Below the pieces are notes generated by a model. The model did not search any database. It was given only the letters and a program-made list of their open reading frames with translations, and was not told the DNA's origin. From Pseudovirgaria hyperparasitica (Eukaryota; Ascomycota; Dothideomycetes; Acrospermales; Acrospermaceae): a stretch of DNA of 64,000 nt. The stretch spans positions 378,640 through 442,639 of the forward strand of contig NW_022985558.1 of the NCBI RefSeq assembly GCF_010093815.1, read 5' to 3'. Below are positions 1-11,400 of the stretch, in pieces (the first letter of the stretch is position 1; each line of letters begins with the position of its first letter). A program made the translations under genes and the position numbers.

Positions 1-1
1 T

Positions 2-2671
2 GATCTTGGAACTCGTGATATGATTGTACATGGGCCGCCAAATCTGAAGCAAGCTTTGGCGACTTGCAGACGGTTTGTCTTTCGGAAAGGGATTCCTGTG
101 TACGCATTTGAGCATACGCCAAACGTGCCAAAGGCAGGCAACATAGCTGAACATCCCACCTGGCAGGATGATATTGTCAAGGCTTGGGCGATGGCCATAG
201 AGCCATCACACCACAACCATAATGTTTCTGCCCCTGAAAACCCTCGGAAGCGAAGCTTTGATCAAGCCATGGGCTGGGCCAGTGATTTGACCAGTGAGCA
301 ACAAGAAAAACAGTACAATCAGTTACGAGAGTCCATTGTCGGCGACATGTTCAACTCGAATTGGCGCATGGATGCTCTATATGACACAAATCTCCGCAAT
401 GTGGAGCTGCCAGCAGAGATCTTCATTCGCGACCCCGATACAAAGGAGATCAAAAGGTATGAAGGGCCAGTGCCAGGAGACCTGCCATATCACCAGCTCC
501 CTGACATAACTGTACTGGTGCGCAAGGCATGGCCAGCAGCCCTGGTTGGCAGACTACCTCCAACGAAGCCATCATCCGTTGCTGTATCGTATATCGCACG
601 TACTCACCCAATACGAGGGAAGTTTGACCCTAAAAAGGCACTAGAGCTTGGTCTCAGGGATAAGACCAAGTACAAGGACATTGCCAAAGGTGAGCCAGTG
701 GAGAATGACAAAGGAGAAATGATACAGCCAGATCAGGTTCTTGGCAAAGGCAGCTCTGGAGAAGCTTTCGCGATTATTGAGTTACCAGGCGTCGAATACG
801 TCGAACCGCTAATTGCCAGAGCGGAGTGGAAAACACCACAACTCTTAGAGAACATGCAGCACATTGTGTGGATACTCGCTCCGGGCGTATTGGAACATAG
901 GCCACTGCAAGACTTCATGCGAAAACTGAGCGACGATCTTGGTGTGCATCACATAGTCTCCTCGACAGACACTCATCCAGATCGTGCGCCGTTCATAAGT
1001 GCTGCTGGTCAGCATGCGAGACTCAACAAGATCGATCCCTGCAGGTTTCCAGCGCTTTCTTTTGATGACACTACCATCATACAGTCGCTTTCTGCAGGCA
1101 CGAATATCTCAGGTCACGAATTGAAAGATATCCCTACCCTCCATCCGCCTGCCGCAGGTATTGAGATGGCTACAGGATCTAAATTTGAACAGTCTGTGTA
1201 CAACCAACAGGTGCAGCTGGACATGGAAGAGGAGCTCAAGGTTCTCGACCCCTCAATTCTGAAGCTGTCCGAAGAAGCTGCTCAGAGGATCAAAGACGAC
1301 GCAGAAGCCTTGGACTTGTGGAAGAAAAAGATACCAGAACCAGATACGGAGGTCTTTTCCCTTGGAACAGGTTCGGCAGTGCCCTCGAATTATCGAAATG
1401 TATCTGCAACTCTCGTAAGAGTACCCGGGAAAGGTGCCTATCTCTTTGACGCTGGCGAGGGTACATGGGGACAAATACAACGAGTATTTGGACCGGAAGG
1501 GGCACGCGAAGTCATGAAAGAATTACGCATGATCTGGATAAGTCATATGCACGCCGACCACCATCTTGGCGTCACGTCTGTGATCCGCGCATGGCGAGAC
1601 ACCGTCCATGGCAAGCCCGGGACAGAAGGAACTGCCTCGTCCAAACAGCGCCTGGCCGTCATCTCCGCCGTTTACATGATCGACTGGCTCCGCGAGTATT
1701 CTGAAATCGAAGACTACGGCTATTCACATATTCTTCCTCTTGCTATTACTGCCGAACAAGACATGAAATCCTTGTCCGCCGTCTCGCGCAGCAACCTACA
1801 TCTTCATCCCAGTGACCCTGCCTCCACTTCCGACCCTGTCCCTTTCAAAGTCGCTGAATTGATGCGTCACACCCATCTCTCTGGAATCCGCGCCGTTACT
1901 GTCCACCATTGTCATGGTGCCCGGGCCGTGTCCATCGCCTTCCCATCTGGTCTCAAGATCAGCTACTCTGGCGATTGCCGGCCCTCACCCGCGTTCGCTA
2001 GAATTGGCAAAGACTCTACCCTTCTCATCCACGAGGCCACCTTTGACGACGACCTTCGCGGCGATGCGGAGGCAAAGAAGCACAGTACCACCGGGGAAGC
2101 ACTCGAGATTGGCCAGATGATGGGCGCGAAGTGTGTATTGCTCACGCATTTCAGCCAGCGATACAGCAAGATCCCCATTGTCGAGGCCGACAGCGAGGCT
2201 CCGAAGCCGGCCAAGCCACCCGCGACGGGATCAGTCCTCGATGACCAAGTCGCTCCTTCCATCCGTGGCGATACCCTGCCTCAGCCGACCGGAGTCAGCG
2301 ACCTCGGGCCTGATCTCGAGGATGACCTCAAAGCCAGATTCGACGGCGACGACGACAACTTCGACAACACACTCAACGACGCCCGCCTCACTAGCGGCGA
2401 CAAATCCACGGGACCAGCCGACGTCAACCGCGCGCCCTCGGCAGCCGTGTTCAAGGTCAGCGACCCGGACCTGAAGGTGGGCATTGCATTCGACTACATG
2501 CGCGTCAAACTAGGCGAGTTTGCGCACCTGAAGTACTACACCCCCGCACTGATCCGCTTGTTCTCGGGGCCCGAGGAGGACGTGCTGGAGACGGAGGCGA
2601 AACCTAAGAAGGATAAGAGGAAGAAGAATAAGGAGGTAGGACCGGTCAGAGAGCTGGATGGATTGAATTAA
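2..2671 (+). CDS. Long-form tRNase Z (tRNA 3'-end endonuclease), 5' end outside window
   Basis: Metallo-beta-lactamase-fold endonuclease that removes 3' trailers from pre-tRNAs in the nucleus and/or mitochondria (family knowledge). The frame is open from base 2; the first ATG is at 20, but the upstream codons (DLGTRD) run straight into it, so the true start probably lies left of the window. Counting from that ATG there are 883 residues and no visible intron. The C-terminal catalytic half carries FSLGTGSAVPSNYRN (about residue 445), FDAGEGTWGQ, the metal motif SHMHADHHLG (about 507), GDCRPS, LIHEATFDDD (about 670), HSTTGEA (about 687) and LTHFSQRY (about 707). The N-terminal half is the degenerate beta-lactamase-like domain of long ELAC2/Trz1 enzymes. 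After LTHFSQRY there is an acidic, probably disordered insert of roughly 100 residues before a conserved tail (HLKYYTPALIRLF). The protein ends in a Lys-rich stretch (KKDKRKKNKE) that could serve nuclear import. Confidence 0.93.
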   Translation, partial: DLGTRDMIVHGPPNLKQALATCRRFVFRKGIPVYAFEHTPNVPKAGNIAEHPTWQDDIVKAWAMAIEPSHHNHNVSAPENPRKRSFDQAMGWASDLTSEQQEKQYNQLRESIVGDMFNSNWRMDALYDTNLRNVELPAEIFIRDPDTKEIKRYEGPVPGDLPYHQLPDITVLVRKAWPAALVGRLPPTKPSSVAVSYIARTHPIRGKFDPKKALELGLRDKTKYKDIAKGEPVENDKGEMIQPDQVLGKGSSGEAFAIIELPGVEYVEPLIARAEWKTPQLLENMQHIVWILAPGVLEHRPLQDFMRKLSDDLGVHHIVSSTDTHPDRAPFISAAGQHARLNKIDPCRFPALSFDDTTIIQSLSAGTNISGHELKDIPTLHPPAAGIEMATGSKFEQSVYNQQVQLDMEEELKVLDPSILKLSEEAAQRIKDDAEALDLWKKKIPEPDTEVFSLGTGSAVPSNYRNVSATLVRVPGKGAYLFDAGEGTWGQIQRVFGPEGAREVMKELRMIWISHMHADHHLGVTSVIRAWRDTVHGKPGTEGTASSKQRLAVISAVYMIDWLREYSEIEDYGYSHILPLAITAEQDMKSLSAVSRSNLHLHPSDPASTSDPVPFKVAELMRHTHLSGIRAVTVHHCHGARAVSIAFPSGLKISYSGDCRPSPAFARIGKDSTLLIHEATFDDDLRGDAEAKKHSTTGEALEIGQMMGAKCVLLTHFSQRYSKIPIVEADSEAPKPAKPPATGSVLDDQVAPSIRGDTLPQPTGVSDLGPDLEDDLKARFDGDDDNFDNTLNDARLTSGDKSTGPADVNRAPSAAVFKVSDPDLKVGIAFDYMRVKLGEFAHLKYYTPALIRLFSGPEEDVLETEAKPKKDKRKKNKEVGPVRELDGLN

Positions 2672-3282
2672 ATGGTTGGAATGGGGGGAGAGGGTTCCTG
2701 ACTACCTGTTTGTCTGTCTGCCTGGCAAATAAAACGCTGTGACTGGGACTGGACTCGACCGGATTTTGATGGAAGTATAGATTTGTTGCTTGTGTAGATA
2801 TGGAAAATACTCTGCTCATTCTATTGACACACACTATCTTTTTTCTCCTTGTATCGTGACTTGTCCGCCTTTTCGTTCCTGGTGTCGTTTTTATATGCCC
2901 AACTTCATGCACTCCATTAAAACACTGCATACACCTCGAAATGTCTCTGTATAATATCTGTGTAACTGGCGAGCTAGAACTGTTATGTATACGTACGGAC
3001 CCATGCATGAATGCATGTCATTCATTCTTTCACTCATTCACTGACCAGGTAACTTGTTCATTCATTGGCTCATCGACTCATCGATCGACTCGTCACCTGT
3101 CAACAACATGTACCTACGTACAGCATATACCCACGTATAATACATAGTTCCGGGCATGCGTGCGTGCGAGTACGTGCCTACCATGAGCACTATCATTGTC
3201 ACGTATCACCGTATGGCTGTGGGAGTGGCTGTGAGTGCGTAGGATAGTAAGACCGTAGGATGGTCCCCGGTATAGTATATGT

Positions 3283-3360
3283 ATAGATAGATAGATAGAT
3301 ACATACATACATACATACATACATACATACATACATACATACATACATACATACATACAT
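3283..3360. repeat. Compound tetranucleotide microsatellite (GATA)n(CATA)n
   Basis: A few ATAG units are followed by about 15 perfect ACAT units ending at the GGGCTAAATA junction. It lies in the 3' spacer of the tRNase Z gene. Confidence 0.95.
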
Positions 3361-3739
3361 GGGCTAAATAGACCTATAGCTCTGATCGTCAGTGATGTAA
3401 ACTGTGTTTTCATGTTGTCGGTTTTGTGTGTATTTAGTACCTAGGTGGGTGGTGGGTTCTGGTAGGAGGAGGATTATGTGTGTATATGTATATGTACGTG
3501 CTACCGTGCGTCTTACGTCTTGCTTTTGTCTGGCTTCATGTTTATTTCTGTATACTATGTGTATATGGTATGCATTTAGGAAGCTGTCTGATAGATAAGA
3601 TGTGTTTGCTGGCAATATGTGATCGTTAGTACTGCATTTCTCTATGCGCTTGGGTTGCAGATGTACCAGCCAGTGCGCGTGTACTTTGCATTTGCACATG
3701 TCTATGCATGTACATGCACATGTGTACATGTATGCACAT

Positions 3740-4100
3740 AAGCCCTACACTCCGCTATCGCACAGCCAGCCCTACAGCTCCACACCACATCGCACCATAC
3801 AACATACAACACAGTCGTACAGCCTCGCAGGCTCATATCCGTCCGTACCCAGTACATCCGGATACCTAACCAGCACGTACCTCACCCACACAGCCTTACA
3901 GCCCTACAGCTCCACTCTCACACAGCACACCATAACAGCCTTACAGCCTCACAGGCTCATTTCTGTACCCAGTACGTACCTACCGTACCTTGCCCATGCA
4001 GACAGCCTTACAGCCCTACGGCCCCCGCATACAAGTATACAAGTACCAAGCCAGCCTCTCAGCCTTACAACAATCCTTCCTTCCATCGAACCCCACAATG
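3740..4100. repeat. Degenerate tandem/dispersed low-complexity repeat
   Basis: The words CAGCCTTACAGCCCTAC and CAGCTCCAC recur, and a longer unit (CAGGCTCAT, then TACCCAGTAC) appears twice, near 3826 and 3950, with substitutions and small indels. This suggests an old tandem duplication of roughly 125 bp. It has no coding content that I can support. Confidence 0.6.
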
Positions 4101-5585
4101 AACTAAGCCCCCTAGTCCCCAGTCCATGATCTCGAAACACACGCGCGCTTATCTGGTTATGATACCATGCTCGTGCTCATACCCATGCTTATATCCATGC
4201 TCATACCATGTCTCACAGCTAAGCACCTGCTGTAGAAGCACATATAGGCGATCTGGTCGGGATATACAAGGCGCTTCTGTTGCGGCTGTGTTTCTTGTGG
4301 GATTTTGCAGGGGGGTGTTTTTCTGGAATGGGTTGTTTGGGAGGGAGTTACTGGGGGAGGGGGTGGGAGAATGTTTGTTTGAGTGTGAGTGTCTTGATAA
4401 TGTCTTGGTAGTGTCTTGGTGCGTTATCCTGGTGCGTTATCATGGTGCGTAATCCTGGTGGTGTCTTGTTCGGTATATTGGCGAGTTTGTATCCTACCGA
4501 ATTAGTATTCTGGTGAAATTTGTATTTACCCTAGCGAGCTCGGCACAAAATATCAAGGTTCAGCGGCACGGCGCGCAGGCGCGTATGCCACAAAATTTAC
4601 CGTGCCTTTGCTCATATCCAGGGCGCGTAAATTTATGGTGGCGTGTGGCCTAATCGTGACGTAGTCCATCTTCATCCAACATCAATCCCAGCGATGAATC
4701 CTGGCGCTTTGTTTTTTAAGATGATGAGAAATGACAAACACTCGCCGCCTCTCGTCAATAGTAGCGTTCTACGTGTATCTAATCACACTCCGGCTAATAG
4801 GCAGCGGTACGGTGAATCCTGCTGCAAGAGGCGGATGCAATATGAAATTTTCACTGTTGCGTTGCGCGGCGTGGAAACATGGCTGCTGGCGCGAGCTTGC
4901 TAGGCTTGAGTTTCGCGTGCTGGGTGACTCTCGGCTAATTGGCAAGAAGGCAACAAGGCGGATTGTTTGCTTAATTATCTAGCGTGCATGATCGACACGC
5001 CCGGTAATGTCATAGGGCTGCGATGTGCCAGTGATGTGCTGTGCGGCATGGGCTGTAGGCCTGAGGCGTAATGAGCCGTGCATGTCCGAAAGGAGGTTGT
5101 TTATTTGCTTGTCTTGGTTAGAAAGGGTCGTTGTTGGACGTTTGCTGCAGCGAGTGGATTGTATTGTGTTTCAAGGTGACTCTAGCGATTGCGGGGATTT
5201 GGATGTGCCAATGCTGAGCTCGTGATTGATGTCTCTAGTGCAGGCTGATTTAGGAATGGCTATAGACTGTTTGGGCACAATACAAGTGCGGCGTTGAGGC
5301 TCAGCGGGACCGAGAGCGCGAGGCACAAAAGATATCGCGGTTACACAGGTATGTATAGTGATGGAATCAAGATGAGATCGGGGGTTCAGAATCGCCAACA
5401 ACTGAGTGCTAGTGCCAGCCAACCAAGCAGTCTGTAGTATACCCGGTAGGGCAATCGTAATTTCTCCAGCGACAGGTCCTCAAGAAAGCAATTCGACATG
5501 CACGTCAGGTTGATGCTCATACTCGGCGAGCAGCCCAGCTCAAAGACGGGAACTGTAATATCTGTGAAATTCGTACGGACCAAAC

Positions 5586-6086
5586 CTACTCGTCCCTGAA
5601 TCCAAACTTGCCTGTCTGATCAAGTCCGAGAGGATTCTCACCGGTCTGCTCTCTCTTACCCAGACTGTCCTTGCCATGCACGTAACTGTCTTTGTTGTCG
5701 CCCCCCAGCACCTCGCTCTTCTCTTCCTGCTCACCCATCAGTGGACCCAATGCGGGTCGCGTAATGCCGCCCACACCACTCGCGATGGGCTTCGTCAGAG
5801 TCTCAACTCCATATCCAACGGGACGTAGGACTGTACCGAGACCTTTGCCGACAGGATCGAGGACAGGCGCAAGGAGGCCTGTTCAGTGGGTCAGTGATTG
5901 TGCCAGTGTCTACAAGAGGGTTGCGAGTTGGTGACGAGTGGTGAGGGGGAGGCGTGGAATGACGATCGTACCTCCTGTGCCGGTATCTCTCGTCTTGTCC
6001 CCTTCCTGTCCTTGCGTTTGAGGAATATGTTCATTGCCTTCCTGGCTGTCGCTTGGCCTAGGCTCATGCTCTTGTGTGCCTGTCAT
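5586..6086 (-). CDS. Small uncharacterised protein, two exons, 135 aa
   Basis: Exon 1 is 6086-5972 and exon 2 is 5878-5586. The 93-bp intron (5971-5879) has a GTACGA donor, a CACTGACCC branch-like site and an AACAG acceptor, and frame is kept across it (phase 1). The start ATG has A at -3. The N-terminus is short, polar and charged (MTGTQEHEPRPSD). A middle Gly/Pro/Val-rich segment follows, with quasi-repeats VLDPVGKGLG, VLRPVGYGVE, TKPIASGVGG and TRPALGPLMG. The C-terminus is hydrophilic (GENPLGLDQTGKFGFRDE). There is no signal peptide, cysteine or clear membrane helix. The regular GxG/PVG pattern and clean splicing argue for a real gene. I do not recognise the family and assign no function. 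It sits between the tRNase Z spacer and the C2H2 gene, in the same orientation as the latter. Confidence 0.75.
5879..5971 (-). other. Intron of the small 135-aa gene
   Basis: Donor GTACGA, acceptor AACAG, 93 bp, phase 1. It is longer than most other introns in this window (about 50 bp). Splicing joins two frames that are each too short to stand out alone. Confidence 0.7.
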
Positions 6087-6913
6087 TCTGCTTATTTGTA
6101 ATTACCGAGACAATGATAGTTCTTGACTGCAAAGTGTTCGCTGTCGTAGCCCAGGAACGTATGGACAACTAATATGTAGTCATGAGGGCATGTATGAGCA
6201 GTATCGCGATGACGTAGTTGTGGAGTGAATGTAGGGCGGAATCAGGTCAGAATCCTGGTCGAGAGGTCAAGGGTCTTTGGTGTAACAGATGTGTATGCTT
6301 CTGTCGCTGTGCTGCTGTTGCTCCTCGGGAATGCATTTGGACAAGAGGTATTCTATAGCCGCAACAGTGAAGTGCATTGTGAGACGACGTGGCTATCGAT
6401 GTAGAAGGGAGATGCAGATATCTGGAACGAAGCCTCAATCGTTACTAATCTAGTTAGCGTGCTTCTTGTTCTAGCGCACATCAGATACTAGAAACAACGC
6501 AACCTTAATTGTTATCATGATACACGTAACTTTTCTTCCACGGCTCGCGCGTTTGCTTCGTACACCCAATCTCGCAGTGACTCATGTTCGTCACACCACT
6601 TTCAACACCGAGGCACCATTAATTACATGGACAGCCGAAAATGACGCGGCTGGTTGACATAGTCGCGATCCACTCACTGACTTAAGCGCCGTCACGTTGT
6701 GCGCATGGTGTGCCTTTAAGTCATATGGATATCATTGTTTGGGTAAATAAGTGCTATGTATGGCGCCCGACGCCGGCATGAAAATCTACGTATCGCGTAA
6801 TAGGTAATAGTCTACAAAGAAACCCCGAGTGCGAATTAATTAAGGTAGCAAATGGTATACGTCGACTCCTTCGAAGTGCAAACTTGCTTCTAGTCGGCAT
6901 GTCGTCCTATTTC
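6087..6913. other. Spacer between the small gene and the C2H2 gene
   Basis: This would hold the promoter of the small minus-strand gene and the 3' region of the C2H2 gene. I see no further coding sequence. Confidence 0.5.
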
Positions 6914-8491
6914 TCACCTTCCTCCTGTTCGTGTCTTCTCGTCGTCCTTCAGGCAGGACTTGAATACACTCGCTATGATCTTGGCAGAATCTTCCGGTGT
7001 CTTGATTTCCTTGATGCGGACAAGAAACTCTTCCCATGTCACGCGAGGGTTCCTCGATCCCTTTTTGCGATCATCTGAATGTATTCGAGACCTCATGCCC
7101 TGAGCCAGTTCCACCAGAGAGTCGTTGGATGCGCTCTCGATCTTCTCCTTTGTTGGTCGGAATGCTGGAAAGTACAGCCCGTTTTTGTCTTGGCTCACAT
7201 GTGTCTTGAAATGAGCAACGCAGTTATCATTGCGCTGGAATTGTTTGCTGCATCTTTCCAGCTGGACCACTCCGTCCTCGAGCTTCTCCGTTGGGAATTC
7301 ACAAGCAAAGGGTTGCTCCAACGTGTGGGTTCTCATGTGGCGTCGCAAGTGCTCGATCCTCTTAAAGGTCCGGGAACACTTCTCCCCTCCTTTGTGCATA
7401 TTGCAACGATGTTTCTGGGAGTCGATGCTGCCGGTTGTCCATCGTCCCGTTGAGTCTTTCTTGAAGTCGCCTTGTATCTGCACGGGAATATGAGAGCCAT
7501 CTGGTGCATGAATATATCCGACGTCGGTCTTGAAGCTCTTCGCTTTGCGTCTACTCGAGGACACATCGTTTCTTTCTTTCCGTATTCCTCTAACCCCGAC
7601 AGGTGTTCTTACGGGTCGGTGGCCTATGCGAGTCCCGGAAGGTAGCTCTACCTGGCCATGGCCTAAGAACTGGTGCTGTCTGTCCGTTGAGGAAGGCATA
7701 TTAGGTGAGATTGGCGAGGCAGAATACATTGGACGACAGAAATAACCCTCACGATCAGCTTCATAGCCTTCAGATGGCATCCGAGCGTACACGGAGCCAT
7801 CGCTTGAGAAGCTCGATGTGGACGGTACCATGCTATTGTCGAAGGTGTTCGTTACAAATTGTTCGACTGTTGGAAGGGTGGTTGGCCACGTATAGGGCGT
7901 GATTGATCGACTCTCTACAACGCCTTCTGGATAGTGCGGGTAGTATTGGATACCTTGAGCCATAGGATATGTCGCAGGTGGTGGAGTCAACCATCCATCT
8001 GACGATGAACACATCTCCGGTGTCGGCATTAGTGGCTGTGGCTGTGATTTTTGCGGGCCTACGATGCCAAACCCAGAATTGTAATCAGTGGTGTCTGATG
8101 TCAAGATCCTTTGATCATACGCTGAAGATCGCAGAGGCGGAAGTGGGACATTGCGACGGCTTTGCGCGTGTGGTGACCAATTGTGACTCGCAACTTGAAG
8201 GTTTGGAACTGTACGAGTGCATTGTCGATCGGAATAATAGTCGGTGTACTCTTTGGTGTCATGATTATGCTGCGGCGTTTCGACGATGACGCTTTCGTTG
8301 AGTTTGAGATTCCTCATCTGGGTAGGTGTTTGTGGGAGGTGTGGGGAGCAATAAGAAGATGTTCCGGAGTGAACACTACCAAAACTATGTCCATACGACG
8401 ATGAAGACTGTTCTGACATTGTGGAATCTCGTCGACTGTCGTATGCGGGCGATGATGGTGTAAGATATCCAGCGCCAACAGAAAAGTCCAT
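6914..8491 (-). CDS. C2H2 zinc-finger transcription factor, 525 aa
   Basis: Single-exon gene; the ATG at 8491 has A at -3. Residues 1-300 are Ser/Tyr/Pro-rich and disordered, as expected of an activation region. A basic patch (KERNDVSSSRRKAKSFK) lies before the fingers. Two C-terminal C2H2 fingers are readable. Finger 1 is C363-x8-C372-x12-H385-x3-H389, containing FKRIEHLRRHMRTH. Finger 2 is C397-x16-C414-x12-H427-x3-H431, containing CSKQFQRNDNCVAHFKTH. The Cys-Cys spacings (8 and 16) are much wider than the usual 2-4, which puts loops in the zinc knuckles. Two fingers near the C-terminus, with an 'EHL+RHMRTH' followed by 'RNDN' pattern, recall BrlA-type conidiation regulators and other fungal stress/development factors, but I cannot fix orthology from memory. 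It likely acts in the nucleus as a DNA-binding regulator. The long upstream spacer fits a developmentally controlled gene. Confidence 0.88.
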   Translation of the reverse strand: MDFSVGAGYLTPSSPAYDSRRDSTMSEQSSSSYGHSFGSVHSGTSSYCSPHLPQTPTQMRNLKLNESVIVETPQHNHDTKEYTDYYSDRQCTRTVPNLQVASHNWSPHAQSRRNVPLPPLRSSAYDQRILTSDTTDYNSGFGIVGPQKSQPQPLMPTPEMCSSSDGWLTPPPATYPMAQGIQYYPHYPEGVVESRSITPYTWPTTLPTVEQFVTNTFDNSMVPSTSSFSSDGSVYARMPSEGYEADREGYFCRPMYSASPISPNMPSSTDRQHQFLGHGQVELPSGTRIGHRPVRTPVGVRGIRKERNDVSSSRRKAKSFKTDVGYIHAPDGSHIPVQIQGDFKKDSTGRWTTGSIDSQKHRCNMHKGGEKCSRTFKRIEHLRRHMRTHTLEQPFACEFPTEKLEDGVVQLERCSKQFQRNDNCVAHFKTHVSQDKNGLYFPAFRPTKEKIESASNDSLVELAQGMRSRIHSDDRKKGSRNPRVTWEEFLVRIKEIKTPEDSAKIIASVFKSCLKDDEKTRTGGR

Positions 8492-11400
8492 TCTTGCTTA
8501 TCCCGCGGCACGGAGGAATGCGTAACAATGTCTCGTCTATCGCATGGATCAGTCTTGTCCAAACATGTCTCGTGGTAGGTTCGGTAAGCGTGGTGGAGGT
8601 GAGTCTGGGGAAAGGGTAATGTGATTGATTTTTCTCTTACTTACATGGTGCTTTGAAAGGGTAGAGAACAATGGGAGCGTGGTGAATTGAGTTGTGTTGG
8701 AGGTGAGCACCGCAGCAACAATATGAGGCACCTGTTTCTAACTCTTCTCGGACGAAACAACACACGAAAGGAATGTCCAGGAATTTTTTCGGAAATGAAG
8801 AGCAAACGGTGACTACCTTCGCTGGACCTATCAGGTCTGAGTGGCAATGTGATAATTGCAAATTAGTGGATCGGAATGCTAGCTGATCTTGTAAGTCGGC
8901 TGCTGAACCTCGATGTGGGCTGGAGAAAGGAATGCTCTTCGGACGACTGCGCAGTGAATCTTATACAACCACCAACGCTGATCAGATCTCCACAGATGAC
9001 AGTCGAGACGAACGAGCTTCGAAGCTTTCCGAAACGAGACAGCAAGACCTAGTCTCTACAAGGGATAAATTGTCGAGGGAGGAGATGCAGGAACGGTCTG
9101 CCCTGAGTGATTAGAGTGGAGGTGCTGGTGGTCTTCGTGTTGATGGGTACCAAACAAGTAACCGAGAGGTGAAGTTGAGGGAGTAAGTGGAGCTTCTTAT
9201 GCCCAAGTCCAAAAGTCGTTTAGCCTTGCACACCATGAATGATTCAACCCGTGAGGGTGGTATAGGACAAAACTTTGCAACGAAATTAGAAAGTCGCTAA
9301 TCCGGTATCGCGTAGAGAAGCTGTTGTCAGCGCAGAACTGGAGGGCCACCGCACGGGACCACCAGGGTCGAGGATACTTGGTGCTTGCGGCACTTCCAAG
9401 TCAGAGCACTGCCTACAAGCTACACCCATGGGCTCTATCCGCTGTTCTTGCCCATGAGTCGGAATCTTGATCTTACATGAGACCTGGTCGCGATAGCGGT
9501 CAGGACGTTAAGCAATGACCCCTTGAAACTACCGTTGGCAAAGCCCCCCACCAACATCATGATGTTCCTAACATGATGTTCCTTACTGCATCTCAATTGC
9601 CGCCGCCTATATCGAGCTAAGTCTTCTGGAACCTCGATCTTACTATTGCGGCGATCAGGACGGAGAAACGATCCGCTAGGGTAGTCGGAATGACCAGCAG
9701 GAATGTGGCACGAGACATAATCCATTCCTGGCACTAATTATGGAACTGCTGGGTATGTCAATTCGGCTGATCAAGCCGCGCTAGAAGTGTAAAACACCCG
9801 CGCTCAGCGTCCCACAAGGTCGTAGTGACTTATGGGCGACTATTAAACCAATCACACGATGCGGTCTGACCGTTCGCATGGCAATCCAGATACCACAGAT
9901 ATACCTATCCTGAACGTCCTGATGATCTGTAAAGGTGGTGGGGGAGGCTTTTACTGCTTGGATTTCCCGATTCGTTGAGTCACTGCGCCCTACTATACAG
10001 CAAGTTTGGTACAGGCCGGAAGCATAGCAACCGTTTAGACTTTCAACGGCGACAAGTGGACGGTCGGTAAGAGCCTACTCCCGCTTGTGGCTCCTAGGCG
10101 TAATTCTAATTTTTTTCCCACCAAAAACTAGTTTCTAGCCTCACAATGTCGATGTCTCTTCGCCGTTCTACGTTGGCACAGGGCCTCCCAACCCCCCTGG
10201 TACGACATAGCAAACCCTCTGTGCCTTGCCCACATAAGTTGACCCCGCTTGTTGGCACTAGAAATTAACAGGCGGCGACAATTAGACAATTAGACAATTA
10301 GACTGTTGGTCTCAGACTTTGGGTGGATCTCACCCGGAGCCAAGCATACAGTCCTGGCAAAGACCAAGCCGAACCTCATTCACGCACTGTGGGGTTAGCC
10401 ACAGTGCGGCCGTAACACTGCCCACATTTATACATAGTATTGACATGACTTGGAGAGCATTCTAAAACGTGGTCTAGGCATGGTGATGCCCGTTTAGACG
10501 CGACTTGTGATCTGCCCCTCCTCCCCCCCCCCCTTATTCCCCCGCTATACACGCTATTCATTTCACATCACAGTACAACACATATTAGACTAGGGTATAA
10601 TGACCCGGGAAAGATGTTGGTTAACTGCTAGGTTCCATTTTAGGGCGCTTCTCGCGTCTGCTCGAGTCAGATTCCGTCAGAGCCGCGCGGTGCTTGGCCG
10701 CTCCAACAGGGATCTCTATCAGATTACATCCTAGTCTCAGTACGCCGTACACTCCCACACCTTTTTCTTAATGATTTGTATGGCTAACTATTGAGGCACA
10801 ATCGTTTTCGCATTGCAACTAGTAGAGACAAACAGAGCCGTCCAGCCTCGAAGTATGCCTGCGGCACAGCAAGGCGCAGCAGATGCCAGCAACCTTCAAT
10901 CTGCGCAGCCTTACCTGAAATTTTGCCCTGCCACTGTTGGTTTGCGCTGTCACGCCATTGCACTGCGAAGAAGTCTGCGACGGTCAAGCTGCACTTGTGC
11001 CGCTATTAATGCTTCATCCAGCAGCTTGACCTATCGATGCGGCTGCATTCATGCAATCTACGGGTTACTCTGCCTCGTTCTCAACGCAAGACAAAGATGC
11101 AAACGAGAATAAGTCGCTCGATGCCGACACTCCATCAATCCCTTGACCGCGGAATAGTACCCCGGCACGAGACGTCGAGGGGCAAAGATCTCTTTTGAAA
11201 GTGAGGAAGAGGAGAAGCCCGGATATCGCGCAGAGGAAGACGGGAAGAGACAATGACAATGACGCCTGGTTGAATCGCATCCAACGTAGTTTGGACGACA
11301 ACATGACACGTTGGCTCGTCTGCATACTCGTCTACCCCAGGCGCATCTTCTCGCCGAAGCATCCGGTGAACCACTTTGCACCACTATGCCTAGGGTTCGT

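Larger units (their letters stand above)
2672..5585. other. Intergenic spacer, microsatellite-rich, no supported gene
   Basis: No open frame here encodes a recognisable protein. The stretch holds a GATA/CATA microsatellite (3283-3360), many short ACAT/TGTA-rich runs, and a degenerate CAGCC(C/T)TACAG-rich tract (about 3740-4100). The 161-residue frame over that tract is a translation of low-complexity repeat, not a convincing gene. From 4500 to 5585 I see unique sequence without coding signature. Confidence 0.6.

Noticed and set aside
3283-3360. Tandem array considered as a CRISPR-like repeat
   Set aside because: A plain tetranucleotide microsatellite without spacers; the genome is eukaryotic.
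3644-4129. 161-codon plus-strand frame
   Set aside because: It is a direct translation of the degenerate CAGCC(C/T)TACAG repeat tract; no domain and no codon signature.
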